Positions 35,448-46,849 of a stretch of 64,000 nt of DNA are shown piece after piece. Origin of the DNA: Trifolium pratense (Eukaryota; Streptophyta; Magnoliopsida; Fabales; Fabaceae); the NCBI RefSeq assembly GCF_020283565.1, contig NC_060064.1:4610001-4674000 (forward strand). Direction: 5' to 3'. Every line of letters starts with the position of its first letter. Position 1 is the first letter of the stretch. Below the pieces are notes generated by a model, which did no database searches, was not told where the DNA came from, and saw only the letters and a program-made list of their open reading frames with translations. A program made the position numbers and the translations under genes.

Positions 35448-35605
35448 TTGTTCCTTTGTTAGTGGGGTGTTTTCTTTCTTTTGGATCTTTGTAGCAGTCC
35501 TTGTTGGATGTGCTAGTGGATTCTTTTGTTTTTGTACTGCTTTGCCTCCTCATGTACTTCTTGTTATCGAGGAAGCTTTAATAAATTTTGCCGATTCAAA
35601 AAAAA
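35448..35605 (+). mobile_element. 5'-truncated LINE 3' tail with 15-bp TSD
   Basis: AACAATAACAATAAA occurs at 35433-35447 and 35606-35620. Between them lies a 158-bp T-rich 3' UTR-like sequence (TTTTGTACTGCTTTGCCTCC, AAGCTTTAATAAATTTTGCC) ending in an A run. A 5' truncation, an A tail and a perfect 15-bp duplication are the signature of LINE retrotransposition. Confidence 0.82.
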
Positions 35606-35620
35606 AACAATAACAATAAA

Positions 35621-36205
35621 CTAAGCCCAACAATTGTTGATTACTAAAATTATAGTATAAAATGATGCATCAGAGTTAGCTATTGCCAATGCCCAATGTT
35701 GTTGTTGAAGCTTCAAATGTATAAGTCCCACATCGGATGCTATTGAGAACTAGAGAAAAACAATCATCTATAAATACGGGTGACAAATATGTAGAGTCAC
35801 TTGGTATTGAGGATACACAGCAATAAAGTTGAAAGTTTAAACTAAAGTGCAGTGTCCTCATCCATTTTGTACGCTGGTTTATTTTCCAGCTGTTGGGCCT
35901 ATTGGATTTTAACTAGTTAAATCATTTTTGATGTTTTCTCTCCCCCACCCTCCGTGATTCTTTTATACCCCCCAATATTTCGATTTTGCCCTTGCAAAAA
36001 ACTTCGGTTCGCAGAAATAGAATTTTTTCTAGTACAAATTCAGAGTAAATTTCAGTTTTCAAGGAAAAAAAAACTTCGGGGGGCTGGAGAGAGAAAACAT
36101 CATCATTTTTTTTAGGCCCTGTTATTTGGAGGCCCTGGGCTGTGGGGCTGGTTGCCCTAACCCAAGGCCGGTCGTGAACTTGATGCAAGTGTTAGATGAT
36201 GATAA
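35621..36205. other. Spacer with repeat debris
   Basis: Contains AAGTCCCACATCGGATGC (about 35724), a motif common in plant retroelement and promoter repeats. At 35931-36110 there is a half-palindromic MITE-like copy (GATGTTTTCTCTCCC...GAGAGAAAACATC) related to the element at 36206. CAAGGCCGGTC appears here at 36163 and near 34744. No gene. Confidence 0.45.
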
Positions 36206-36460
36206 TGATGTTTTCTCTTACGACCTCCGTGTTTCTTTTATACTTTATGAATTTTTAATTTTGCCCTTGCAAAAAACTTCGATTTGTAGAAATTAAAGTT
36301 TTTTTTTTTGCCTTAAAAACATATTTCGGTTTCTAACACTAGAAAAAATTAGGTTTCTGCGAACCGAATTTTTATGCAAGGGCAAAATTGGAATATTGGG
36401 GGTATAAAAGAATCACGGGGTGTCGGGAGAAAAAACATCGATGATAATAAGGATGTTTCC
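36206..36460. mobile_element. MITE with GATGTTTTCTC ends
   Basis: Left GATGTTTTCTCTTACGACCT...TTTGCCCTTGCAAAAA is inverted at the right as TGCAAGGGCAAAATTGGAAT...GGAGAAAAAACATC. The neighbour at 35931-36110 shares the same termini, giving two tandem members of one family. Ends are approximate. Confidence 0.65.
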
Positions 36461-37368
36461 TTTCCCCCGACTAGTAGCGTTGTAGTTTCTTTCTTTTTTT
36501 GGGCTTTAGCCTCTTTGTCTCCCAAAAAAAATAGTGAATTTAATTTTTAATAATTGGTGATTTAATATTTTGTGTTTGTTTATTGTAGTGAAAATTAATT
36601 TTTAATTTGTTTGGATAAAACATGTAAAAGTAATTTTTTTAATGACAAAATAATTTTCACGTTTTTAAGTAAAAAAATAATAAAAAATTCACCTCTCTCC
36701 TATTAAAACATCTATTATTTGAGAAGTATTTTAGCTGCTTCTCATTTGAAGCTATTTTTTTATTATTATTACTAGGTACAAACCCGTGCGTACGCACGGG
36801 ACGCGCCTTCGGCGCGTTATATTGCGTCGGGGCATTAGGTCGTAAGGGGTCTTCGGCGCGTTAAAAAGTTGGTTTCAACGAAATTAATTTTATAAATAGA
36901 AAGAATTAGTTGATTTAAATTGTTGTGTTATAATTAATTGACACAACGATCAATTTAATTACTTTATTAAAAAGCGTATCACTGAAACAAAAATTCAAAA
37001 TATTGTTGCTTAACTGATAAATATGATCATTTTAAATTTTTTTAATAGTTAAAATTGTTAATTTCTTTATCGTTAAACATGAAGGAGAACGGGTGCAATG
37101 CGTTTTTTTATAAGCAAGAAGGAGTGCGATGTTACCAATTTTTTCTTCTTGTTGCAAGAGAGAGGAGTGAGACTTTAACCACAACAACTCACGTCATGTG
37201 AGAAATTTTAATCTTATAATAAAAAGTCATATTTTAACTATATATGTCATCATATCTTTTACTAGTAAAAGGAAGGTTGAGTTGCTCATAAGCAAGTATT
37301 GTGATGATCTGGCACCTCTAAGAAAACTCCACTTATTTGATAAAAAAAAAAAAACTCCACTTATAAAT

Positions 37369-39065
37369 ATTTAATTTAATTAAATTTTTCATAAGAATGA
37401 ATTGCACAAAACATGTTTTTATATTATTATTTATAACTTTCCACTATCATAACCGTACCATTAAGTATTTTTCACTATTATACTTCTATAACCTTAGAGC
37501 TTCTTGCAAATGTAACCAACATAGAGTAATAAAAGAAATATTGCTTAATTTTCAGTTTCACTCTAACCTTTATTAACCACCATTTATCACTTTTTTTTTC
37601 CTTCATATTTGTTCTATACATTTGACACTTGCAATGGTACTCATGAGATCATATACATCTTCAAGTTGTACGCTATGTCTACTATTGATAGCAATCTCAG
37701 CAAGATATGTAGACATTTTTTCAATATACCTGTGTTCATTTATTTTTTTTATAGTAAACTTAATTATTGTATATTCTTTTGTTCTTTTGTTACTTTTATA
37801 TTCATTTATTTTTTAATGTCATGAAGGGAAAACATGATTGATTGCTCATGTTCGGAATGTGAGGAAGATTTGAAGGAGAACTTAGGTGAGTTTTGTCAAT
37901 CCCTTGAATAATTTCATAACTTATCAGCTACACTCAAAACAATGTCAACAAGTAAGTAGATCACCCTTTACCAACTTTTTATCTATTGTATTTTTAAATT
38001 TACATATTTGTTGTTTTTATATATGAACACATAGATGAAGACATATGGTTTTATGGACAACCTCACCATTAACACTAACATTCATTGCAATTTCATGTTT
38101 TCAATCGTTACCTGTGTTATGAAGAATGATATGTTGCTGATTGGAAAATGGTGTATGTATTGTTGCAAGTCAAGTATAATTTTTAATTTAGTTTTATATG
38201 TATAGTCTCATTCAATTTTTTTTTTACATAATTGTTATATATTATTATTGTAATTTTTATTAAATATATGACTAATCTTTACTTTTTTTATTCATTGCTA
38301 GCAACATCTCTCTATTTAATTAAATTTTTCATAAGAATGAATTGCACAAAACATGTTTTTATATTATTATTTATAACTTTCCACTATCATAACCGTACCA
38401 TTAAGTATTTTTCACTATTATACTTCAATAACCTTAGAGCTTCTTGCAAATGTAACCAACATAGAGTAATAAAAGAAATATTGCTTAATTTTCAGTTTCA
38501 CTCTAACCTTTATTAACCACCATTTATCACTTTTTTTTTCCTTCATATTTGTTCTATACACTTGACACTTGCAATGGTACTCATGAGATCATATACATCT
38601 TCAAGTTGTACGCTATGTCTACTATTGATAGCAATCTCAGCAAGATATGTAGACATTTTTTCAATATATCTGTGTTCATTTATTTTTTTATAGTAAACTT
38701 AATTATTGTATATTCTTTTGTTCTTTTGTTACTTTTATATTCATTTATTCTTTAATGTCATGAAGGGAAAACATGATTGATTGCTCATGTTCGGAATGTG
38801 AGGAAGATGGACAACCTCACCATTAACACTAACATTCAATGCAATTTCATGTTTTCAATCGTTACCTGTGTTATGAAGAATGATATGTTGCTGATTGGAA
38901 AATGGTGTATGTATTGTTGCAAGTCAAGTATAATTTTTAATTTAGTTTTATATGTATAGTCTCATTCAAATTTTTTTTACATAATTGTTATATATTATTA
39001 CTGTAATTTTTATTAAATATATGACTAATCTTTACTTTTTTTATTCATTGCTAGCAACATCTCTA
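37369..39065 (+). repeat. Tandem duplication of ~0.75-0.94 kb inside the Helitron region
   Basis: Unit 1 (about 37369-38310) and unit 2 (about 38311-39065) both run from TAAATTTTTCATAAGAATGA to TTGCTAGCAACATCTCT with very few differences. Unit 2 lacks 185 bp present in unit 1 (37870-38054), with AT at both deletion edges. The removed segment has no GT-AG ends, so it is a deletion rather than an intron. The short frames at 37609 and 38549 are low-complexity and unrecognised. Confidence 0.85.
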
Positions 39066-40500
39066 TTTAATTTTAGGTACAAGTAAAATTCAAAACACGG
39101 AACTCAAGAGTCGTCCCCAATAATTTTGATTATGTTAAAGCAAGCATAATCAAATTTATCCATCACTCATTCCACAAATTAGTTAATTAACACTCCTTTT
39201 TCTATTTAATTTCATTTATAGAATAACAAATTTAGTCCAAAAAAAATTAGTTTTATTTATTTATTTATAATAATAATAAAAGGTTCAAATTGATGAAAGG
39301 TCAATGAAAAGTCGTAAGTTACAAACTATTTTTATTTTATTAAAATATCAATATTTACATTTTTTTATTAATAGTATAGGAAAGAAGTAGTTGAAAAATT
39401 GCACAAATGAAAAAAAAATGATCAAAAAAAAAAAAATTAGAATAAATTTTAATAATAAATAAAACTCACCTCAACAAATTCAATATATCAGCACAAGGCA
39501 AACATGACTACCTCTAACATACAAAAGTAAAAAAACAACGGTAAGAAACAAAAAAAGTAAGAAAGTAAAGCAAGTTGCGACTATACTACCACGATGCATA
39601 AAAATAAAATTAAGTTCTCATACTATATTACACTATTAGAATAAAATATAATGCACATATTCAAACTTATGAATATTAACATATATTCACTAAAAATTAT
39701 ATTAATTGTCCTTAATATACACAAATCTACTATGTAGGTTAATATTAAACAAAATCCTTTTTTTTTAAATAACCTTCTTATTTTTAATATAGATTTAAAT
39801 CGAAAATCCTCTATAAAAAAAGAGTACTGCATTCTAATAAGCACTACTGAATTAAATTGAAAATCCGAATAAAAATTATTAAATAAAAAATTTCAAAGCA
39901 AAATGAGCGGAGAAAAACCTCATAGAAAAAAAAAACAAACAATAGACAAAAAAAATCGAGACTAATCAAATCGGGATAAAATTTCACCAAGTGAATAATT
40001 GATAAGAAACTTCAAGAGAACGAGAGGGAGGTAAGTAGATAAGTTATTTGACATCTTAAATTGTATAGAAGGGAGTAAGCAGTAACGTTGCTATTTGATA
40101 GGTAATTTTCAGAACACGAGATCATGTGATAAAAAATGTCAAAACCACCATACTTCTTAGTTCAACATTACTCATGAGCAATATTTTCACCAAGTATAAG
40201 TATGTATGACCTCCAACTCTTATTGAAAATAAATAAACAAGGGATACATTAAAAATAAAAAAGCAAAGTGATTTGTGACTAAAATTGCAACTCATATAAT
40301 GAAAACTAAGATTTTATACGATGACACAATTAAAATAAAATATGACACATCATTTCAATAAAAATTATTTTAATTGTGAACAACTTTTTTTTGTTTTTAC
40401 ACATATATAATATTGAATATAATCATATTGTAAAAAGTATTTAACAATGTATTTTAATCGAATGTGTGATTATACTTATCACAATTATTATTTTTAATTT
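39066..40500. other. Remaining Helitron interior, no gene
   Basis: Extremely AT-rich sequence with long A and T runs. No coding frame recognised. Confidence 0.5.
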
Positions 40501-40838
40501 ATTAAATTATTTTAATTATGTATTTTAATCGAACCCGTGCAACGCACGGGTTTACCCCTAGTTTCAATAGTTAAAACTGTTCATTTCTTTATCGTTAAGC
40601 ATGAAGGAGAAGAAGTGCAATGTGTTTTTTTAAGCAAGAAGGAGTGTGATGTTATCAATTTTGATTTTTCCTGTTGCAGGAGAAAGGAGTAGTATATACT
40701 GCAAAAGTATTTTAGAGTGAGACTTTGACCGCAACAAAGTAAGTATTGAGAGCTATGCTAAGCCATAGGCCCATGTAAGTATATTGAGAGCTTATAATAA
40801 TTACGACATCGAAATATTACCAAATTTCTTTTTATATT

Positions 40839-41042
40839 ATCTAGTCTTTCACAATAACGTGATAGGTGGAACTGCAATTAAACGACTTATTAGCAGATTA
40901 ATAGATCATTTCGGAATGGCATATACATCACACATCCTGGATCAAGTAAAGACTCTAGGATTCCGTCAAGCTACTGCTACATCTATTTCATTAGGAATTG
41001 ATGATCTTTTAACAATACCTTCTAAAGGATGGCTAGCTCAAG
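40839..41042 (+). pseudogene. rpoC2: Plastid rpoC2 fragment in the nuclear genome (NUPT)
   Basis: The frame reads [20 protein letters not shown] then [19 protein letters not shown] and [18 protein letters not shown]. This is the N-terminal region of the plastid RNA polymerase beta'' subunit. About 200 bp is present, starting just after the normal start and breaking off after SKGWL, where unrelated sequence follows. The frame is still open. In the plastid the gene is over 1300 codons and sits in the rpoB-rpoC1-rpoC2 operon; none of its neighbours is here, so this is a nuclear transfer without expected function. Confidence 0.9.
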
Positions 41043-41081
41043 AGATTAAACCCGTATGTAATTTAAACATCACACTAGCTA

Positions 41082-41363
41082 GAGACAATGTGGTCCCTTT
41101 GGATGTCCTCTTGCTCAGTGAGTTATGGAGCGTGTAAGTTACTTGGTCAGAAAATGCCCAAACTTAACGTTGAAGTCATTGATGAAAGTGGGCCTCCAGA
41201 TTCAAGACCGGATAGTTGTCCTGTTGAGAAGCTTTATATATACAGGAGTATTGCCGGGCCAAGATTGGACATGCCTGGTTTTGTCTGGACAATGGGGGAT
41301 GATTCTTCACGAAAGCTCGAGCTTGACGTGGCAGGAGTAGAAGCTCAGTTTAGAAATCTCTGA
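41082..41363 (+). pseudogene. TIR1/AFB auxin-receptor C-terminal exon fragment
   Basis: A 93-codon frame starts [20 protein letters not shown] and continues LGQKMPKLNVEVIDESGPPD, PVEKLYIYRSIAGPRLDMPG and FVWTMGDD. This is the end of the last leucine-rich-repeat exon of TIR1/AFB2-type F-box auxin co-receptors. The F-box and the other ~480 residues are absent, and the fragment begins ~40 bp after the plastid rpoC2 piece. The tail after WTMGDD is longer and different from what I know of the family. Its 3' flank is split by the copia element at 41439. Probably a transposon-carried or duplicated fragment. Confidence 0.85.
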
Positions 41364-41438
41364 ATGAATATTATGCTGCCTTGGCTTATGTAGTTACTGT
41401 AATGTTGTGTGATTGAGCTATAGATACATGGTTGGTTG

Positions 41439-41830
41439 TGTTGGCGCAGCAGAAGCATCAAGCTTGGCACACACACTTGCACAATGCACATAAGCCAGTG
41501 AGCTCGCCTATGAGCATAACACAGTTTTGCAGAAAAATTGTGATAGAGAAAGAAAGATGAAAAACTCTATACTTTGTGAGGTAGAAGAAGATGAAAGAAT
41601 AAGCAAAAGAAAAGTTTTTATTCATCCACAATAGGGGCCAAAAAAGTTGATTACAATTGATACACTAAGGTGTATTTATGCTTGTTACTTAAGCTACAAG
41701 TAACTACCTTTGGCCTAACTAATTCCTAACAACTTTTGGTAGTTAGACTAACCAACTAACTACCTAGGATCAAACAAAACAAACTGACTTCTAACTACTT
41801 AGCTAACTAATGAATTAGTATAATCCATCA
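41439..41830 (-). repeat. 3' LTR of the copia element
   Basis: TGTTGGCGCAGCAG...TAATCCATCA on the plus strand; near-identical to the LTR at 46037-46429. Confidence 0.95.
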
Positions 41831-41852
41831 CTCCCTCTTAATTCAAAGTTGG

Positions 41853-44800
41853 CTAAGCACTAACAAGTCCTAACTTCTCTCTTAGAAACTCAAATCTGTC
41901 AAGTTTCACAGATTTTGTGAAACCATCTGCAAGCTGAATCTCTGTAGGACAGTACACTAATACAATGTTTCCATTCATAACTTGCTCTCTTATGAAGTGG
42001 AACCTTGTCTCAATGTGTTTGCTTCTTCCATGTGAAACTGGATTCTTTGCCAAATTGATTGCAGACTTGTTGTCAATCATAAGCTTCAAAGGCTTCTGCA
42101 GTTCACACTTTAGTTCCCTTAGCACAGAGTCAAGCCAAACCATTTGGCAAGTAGCAAAAGTGCCAGCAATATATTCAGCTTCACATGTTGATAGAGCAGT
42201 CACTGGCTGCTTCTTGGTACACCACGCAATTGAAGCACCATTGTATAGCATCACATATCCAGATGTGCTTCTTCTATCTGTTGCATCTCCTCCCCAATCT
42301 GAATCAGAATAGCTACTCAAGCTTTCACAATCATTCTTCAAACCAGTAGGAAATAGCAATCCATACCTCATTGTACCTTTTACATACCTAAAAATTCTCC
42401 TTGCTGCATTCATGTGAGATTTCTTAGGCTTATTCATGTATTTGCTAATTACACTTACAGCATAGCAGATATCTGGCCTGCTATTACACAAGTACCTCAA
42501 TGACCCAATCATTTGTCTGAATAGTGTAGGATCTACTCCCTCTTCATCCTTGCATTCATCTAGTTTAGAGTTTGTGTCTGAAGGGTTTGAAATTGGCTTG
42601 CACTCAGTCATTTCAAACTTATCAAGCAGTTCACTGATGTACTTCTGTTGATGCATCACTATTCCACCTTGCACTTCAATAAACTCCATTCCAAGGAAGA
42701 ATGATAGCTTTCCAAGATCAGTCATTTCAAATTCAGCCTTTAACTTGCCTTTCAATTTCTCAATTTCTGGTTTTTGACTACCAGTTATGAGAAGATCATC
42801 TACATACAAGCAAATTATGACCAAATCTTCATTGTTGAGATTCTGAACATAAACACCAAATTCCACTGTACACTTCTTAAATCCAATTTGATTAAGAAAT
42901 TGATCAATCCTCTTATTCCAAGCTCTAGGTGCCTGCTTTAAACCATATAGAGCTTTGTACAGTTTGTACACCATTTCCTCTTTTCCTTTGATTTCAAAAC
43001 TTGGTGGCTGAGCTACATATACTTCTTCATCCAATGGACCATTTAAGAATGCTGACTTGACATCCAAATGGTACATTCTCCATCTATTTTTACAAGCCAG
43101 TGCTACTACCAACCTCACAGTTTCAATCCTAGCAACTGGTGCAAACACTTCATTGTAGTCAATACCATGTTTCTGTAAGAAACCTCTAGCCACTAACCTT
43201 GCTTTATGCTTTGAAATTGTGCCATTAGGGTTCAGTTTCACTTTGAACACCCATTTCACATCAATTCTCTTTTTCTTGTCTGGCAAGGCAACTAGCTTCC
43301 AAGTCTGATTTTTCTCAATTGACTTAAGCTCCTCTTCCATAGCCTTCTTCCACACATTGCTTTTCAAAGCATCTTTGAAATTTACCGGTTCAGAATCAGA
43401 TAGTAATGCAAAATGAATGAGGTCACCCTCATCATTCACTGCATTGTCTTGAATTACTTCATAGTCATTCAATCTAGCAGGTACACGTTTTGTTCTCTGA
43501 GTTCTTCCAACCATATGAATCTTGTCATCATCATCACTTGAGAGATTCATATCACTGTTGGTCTCTGCACCTTGAATTTGATCAACATCATTGACTGTTT
43601 CACCTTCATCATAGTTTTCACCTCCATCTGATTCATCACTTGAATTTGGATAAATGAATGTTGACTGTGATTCACTGCTATACACTGGCTCTTCCTCCCA
43701 TTTCCATTTCTCATTTTCATTCACAATTACATCTCTACTGAAATGAACTTTCTGAGTGACAGGGTTGTATAGCTTGTAAGCACCAGTTGGATGATACCCT
43801 ATAAGTATCATTATTTCACTTTTGTCTTCAAGTTTGGTTCTTCTAGCATCTGGCACATGCTTGTAACATAGTGAACCAAACACTCTGAGGTGCTTCACAC
43901 TTGGTTTTCTTCCATACCAAGCCTCTTCAGGTACTGATTTCAGCTTCTTGGTAGGACACTTGTTCAAGATGTAAGCAGCAGTAGTGACTGCTTCACCCCA
44001 GAACTTGTGTGGCAGGCACTTCTGCTTAATCATGCTCCTAGCCATATTCAGCAATGTTCTATTCCTTCTTTCTGCTAGTCCATTGTGTTGTGGTGTGTAA
44101 GGAGCTGTAACCTCATGAGTTATACCCTGACTTTTGCAGTAATCTTCAAAATCTTTTGAAGTGTATTCACCTCCACCATCAGTTCTTAAAATTTTAATTG
44201 ATTTCTCACTCTCCTTCTCAATTAAAACTTTAAGACTTTTGAACACTGATAAAGCTTCACTCTTCAGCTTTATGGTGAATATCCACATCATTCTAGTGAA
44301 TTCATCTACAAATGTAATGAAGTATTTGCTTCCTCCCAATGACTGCACTTCAAAGGGACCACAAATGTCTGAATGAATCACTTCTAAGGCTGCATTTGCT
44401 CTCTTAGCCATCTCCTTCACAAAAGGTAATCTGCTTTGCTTGCTCTTTATGCAGATATCACATATAGCATGCTTCACACTGATCTTAGGTATGCCATATA
44501 CAAGTTCTTTAGAATTTAAATCTCTTAAGCTTCTATAGTTCAAGTGTCCATACCTTTTGTGCCATATTTCTTCAACTGGTTCACTTATATTTGAAGATAA
44601 ACACATCACACTATCACTTGGAATCTTGCATCTGTATGTTCTATTCTTTGCCAGAGGAGACTTCAACACTAAGTTCCTTTTTGAATCAAACAGCTTCAAT
44701 GAATTGTCCTCCATAGTCACTGAGAAACCTTTTTGCACCAGTTGTCCTATGCTAATGAGATTACAATTCATCTTAGGGACATAGAACACATCTTCTATGA

Positions 44801-45929
44801 TGACTGTGTTGCCTGTTTTGCCTTTGAACACAATTTTCCCTGTACCTTCTACTGCCAGTTCACTACTGTCAGCTAGTTTAATGCTAGTCTTCTTGCTTGC
44901 ATCAAAACTAGTCAACCATTCTCTATGAGGTGTCATGTGGTTTGAGCAGCCTGAATCAAGAAACCATTCCTCATTTCTGTGAGTTTCATCACCAGTAGTA
45001 GCCATTACCAACACTGCCTTAGCATCATTGTCTTCAGCTACATTAGCTTCTTGTTGATCTTTATTATACCAGCATTCATCAGCAAAATGACCTAATTTTT
45101 CACAATTATAGCATTTTACCTTGCTTTTATCAAAATTCCTCTTCTTGTTTTGACTTTTGACATTGCCTCCTCCCTTTGAAGTTTCAGCTTTGTCATCTGA
45201 CTTTGAATTTTGACTCTTGAGCCACTTTGCTTTACCCTTTCCTTTCTTTTTGAAATTCTTATTACCATCATCTTTCTTGTTGGTTTGAGCTTGCAAGGCT
45301 TGTTGTTCTTTCTTTTCTGAACCCCTACTGAGAACTTTAATCTCATGTGCTTCCAAAGCACTTTGTAATTCTTCAATTTTCATTGTGGCTGTATTTTTCA
45401 CATACTCTATAGCTATTACCACATTATCAAAGTTTGAAGTTAAGGATCTAAGCACTTTCTCTACTATCATTTCATCAGTGACATTCTCTCCACAATTTTG
45501 CATTTGATGAACAAGTGCAAGAAGTTTTGAGAAGAAGTCACTTACTTTTTGATCCTCTTCCATCACCATAGACTCATATTGCCTCCTAAAGGCCTGCAAT
45601 TTCACTTTCTTGACCTTGGTTCCACCATCATGGTAACCCTCGAGTATATCCCAAGCTTCTTTGGACTTAGTTGATTTTGAAATCTTTTCAAAATGCTGTG
45701 CATCACAATTCTGCTGGATATAGAATAAAGCCTTGCAGTCTTTTTTCTTGTTTTCTTTGTATGTGTTTCTCTGATCATTGGTTGGGTTTGCTCCCAACTC
45801 ATCGTATCCATTCACCACTACCTCAAGACACTCTTGTGCTCCAAATAAGGACTTCATCACTGCACTCCATCTATCCCAATTCTTTCCATCAAGAATCAGA
45901 ATGTTTGTACCAAAACCTTGGGTGTTCAT
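41853..45929 (-). CDS. Copia gag-pol polyprotein, intact
   Basis: One uninterrupted frame of 1358 residues. In order: a gag domain (N-terminus [20 protein letters not shown]), a CCHC zinc knuckle ([14 protein letters not shown]), an aspartic protease ([14 protein letters not shown]), and the pre-integrase HH motif region ([12 protein letters not shown]). The integrase catalytic core follows with D (HSDICGP), D (RTDGGGEY) and E ([10 protein letters not shown]), then the reverse transcriptase with YVDD in [12 protein letters not shown]. Last is RNase H ([27 protein letters not shown]). The order protease-integrase-RT-RNase H is that of Ty1-copia. No stop or frameshift is present, so the copy could be autonomous. 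The lineage within copia was not assigned. Confidence 0.97.
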   Translation of the reverse strand: MNTQGFGTNILILDGKNWDRWSAVMKSLFGAQECLEVVVNGYDELGANPTNDQRNTYKENKKKDCKALFYIQQNCDAQHFEKISKSTKSKEAWDILEGYHDGGTKVKKVKLQAFRRQYESMVMEEDQKVSDFFSKLLALVHQMQNCGENVTDEMIVEKVLRSLTSNFDNVVIAIEYVKNTATMKIEELQSALEAHEIKVLSRGSEKKEQQALQAQTNKKDDGNKNFKKKGKGKAKWLKSQNSKSDDKAETSKGGGNVKSQNKKRNFDKSKVKCYNCEKLGHFADECWYNKDQQEANVAEDNDAKAVLVMATTGDETHRNEEWFLDSGCSNHMTPHREWLTSFDASKKTSIKLADSSELAVEGTGKIVFKGKTGNTVIIEDVFYVPKMNCNLISIGQLVQKGFSVTMEDNSLKLFDSKRNLVLKSPLAKNRTYRCKIPSDSVMCLSSNISEPVEEIWHKRYGHLNYRSLRDLNSKELVYGIPKISVKHAICDICIKSKQSRLPFVKEMAKRANAALEVIHSDICGPFEVQSLGGSKYFITFVDEFTRMMWIFTIKLKSEALSVFKSLKVLIEKESEKSIKILRTDGGGEYTSKDFEDYCKSQGITHEVTAPYTPQHNGLAERRNRTLLNMARSMIKQKCLPHKFWGEAVTTAAYILNKCPTKKLKSVPEEAWYGRKPSVKHLRVFGSLCYKHVPDARRTKLEDKSEIMILIGYHPTGAYKLYNPVTQKVHFSRDVIVNENEKWKWEEEPVYSSESQSTFIYPNSSDESDGGENYDEGETVNDVDQIQGAETNSDMNLSSDDDDKIHMVGRTQRTKRVPARLNDYEVIQDNAVNDEGDLIHFALLSDSEPVNFKDALKSNVWKKAMEEELKSIEKNQTWKLVALPDKKKRIDVKWVFKVKLNPNGTISKHKARLVARGFLQKHGIDYNEVFAPVARIETVRLVVALACKNRWRMYHLDVKSAFLNGPLDEEVYVAQPPSFEIKGKEEMVYKLYKALYGLKQAPRAWNKRIDQFLNQIGFKKCTVEFGVYVQNLNNEDLVIICLYVDDLLITGSQKPEIEKLKGKLKAEFEMTDLGKLSFFLGMEFIEVQGGIVMHQQKYISELLDKFEMTECKPISNPSDTNSKLDECKDEEGVDPTLFRQMIGSLRYLCNSRPDICYAVSVISKYMNKPKKSHMNAARRIFRYVKGTMRYGLLFPTGLKNDCESLSSYSDSDWGGDATDRRSTSGYVMLYNGASIAWCTKKQPVTALSTCEAEYIAGTFATCQMVWLDSVLRELKCELQKPLKLMIDNKSAINLAKNPVSHGRSKHIETRFHFIREQVMNGNIVLVYCPTEIQLADGFTKSVKLDRFEFLREKLGLVSA

Positions 45930-46036
45930 CTTGAATTTTCAAGAAATCAATCTACACAGCTTCACTTTGTGTTTCTCCACTTGATTCCTTCACAATTCAC
46001 TCTTGTCCTGTGATTGAACCAGGCTCTGATACCAAT

Positions 46037-46429
46037 TGTTGGCGCAGCAGAAGCATCAAGCTTGGCACACACACTTGCACAATGCACATAAGCCAGTGAG
46101 CTCGCCTATGAGCATAACACAGTTTTGCAGAAAAATTGTGATAGAGAAAGAAAGATGAAAAACTCTATACTTTGTGAGGTAGAAGAAGATGAAAGAATAA
46201 GCAAAAGGAAAAGTTTTTATTCATCCACAATAGGGGCCAAAAAAGTTGATTACAATTGATACACTAAGGTGTATTTATGCTTGTTACTTAAGCTACAAGT
46301 AACTACCTTTGGCCTAACTAATTCCTAACAACTTTTGGTAGTTAGACTAACCAACTAACTACCTAGGATCAAACAAAACAAACTGACTTCTAACTACTTA
46401 GCTAACTGATGAATTAGTATAATCCATCA
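46037..46429 (-). repeat. 5' LTR of the copia element
   Basis: Same sequence as the 3' LTR apart from two differences; contains the element's promoter by analogy with the family. Confidence 0.95.
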
Positions 46430-46434
46430 GGTTG

Positions 46435-46841
46435 TACACGGTTTTACACTTTGGCCGAGCCACGGGATGTCCATTACTTATCAATAGAGACTGAAACTAT
46501 GTTGTTGTATTTGCATTAGGCACAATTGTTATATTACTCATCATACTATAATGTTTGCAGACTTCAACAATATTTCTATTCATGTTAGCTTTGTATTATG
46601 TTTTAAGATATTGGGCACACTCATTTATGATTGTTAGCCTTCCCGATGAATAATATTCACATTCTATTGCAACATTGATGTATTTATGTGATTGTATCTT
46701 GCTTTCTGTTCTATTTGAAAATGAACAGTTGATAATACTATACAATTGGAGAGAAACTGGCAGCAACACTTATTTTACAGTAGCTGTTGAAAATTGATTT
46801 TATTTCTGCTGATGACTCTTGGGGATTCTAGAAGGCAATCC
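46435..46841. other. Continuation of the AFB-fragment 3' flank
   Basis: Sequence interrupted by the copia insertion resumes here. No gene recognised. Confidence 0.5.
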
Positions 46842-46849
46842 AGTGTAAC

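Larger units (their letters stand above)
36772..40561. mobile_element. Region bounded by two outward-facing Helitron 3' ends
   Basis: At the right end a GC hairpin (CCCGTGC-AAC-GCACGGG, 40534-40550) is followed 7 nt later by CTAG (40558-40561) and T. At the left end the minus strand shows hairpin CCCGTGCGTACGCACGGG (36800-36783), then CTAG (36775-36772) and T. Hairpin plus CTRR before a T is the Helitron 3' signature. Two of them in opposite orientation mean either two Helitrons back to back or one element with inverted ends. No Rep/helicase frame is seen. Left-end sequence at about 37043-37190 has a paralogue just outside the right end at 40563-40740. Confidence 0.6.
41434..46434 (-). mobile_element. 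Complete Ty1-copia retrotransposon with 5-bp TSD
   Basis: The element spans 41439-46429, flanked by GGTTG at 41434-41438 and 46430-46434. LTRs are 41439-41830 (392 bp) and 46037-46429 (393 bp), both TG...CA on the plus strand. By eye they differ by one inserted G and one A/G change, so the insertion is recent. On the minus strand the primer binding site TTGGTATCAGAGCC (46036-46023) abuts the 5' LTR and matches the initiator-tRNA(Met)-type site. A polypurine run AAGAGGGAG abuts the 3' LTR. The internal gag-pol frame is intact. It sits in the 3' flank of the AFB fragment. Confidence 0.96.

Noticed and set aside
35922..36188. 88-codon minus-strand frame
   Set aside because: Covers MITE sequence with inverted ends.
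37870..38054. Intron present in unit 1 and lost in unit 2 of the tandem duplication
   Set aside because: The boundaries are not GT-AG and AT microhomology explains a simple deletion.
37369..39065. CRISPR-like or satellite array
   Set aside because: Only two long units without short regular spacers; plant nuclear DNA, so a simple tandem duplication.
40784..41137. 117-codon frame as a functional RNA polymerase gene
   Set aside because: Only a ~67-residue piece of plastid rpoC2 joined to unrelated sequence; the rest of the gene is absent.
41965..45984. Plus-strand frames opposite the copia polyprotein
   Set aside because: Antisense shadows of the intact gag-pol frame.
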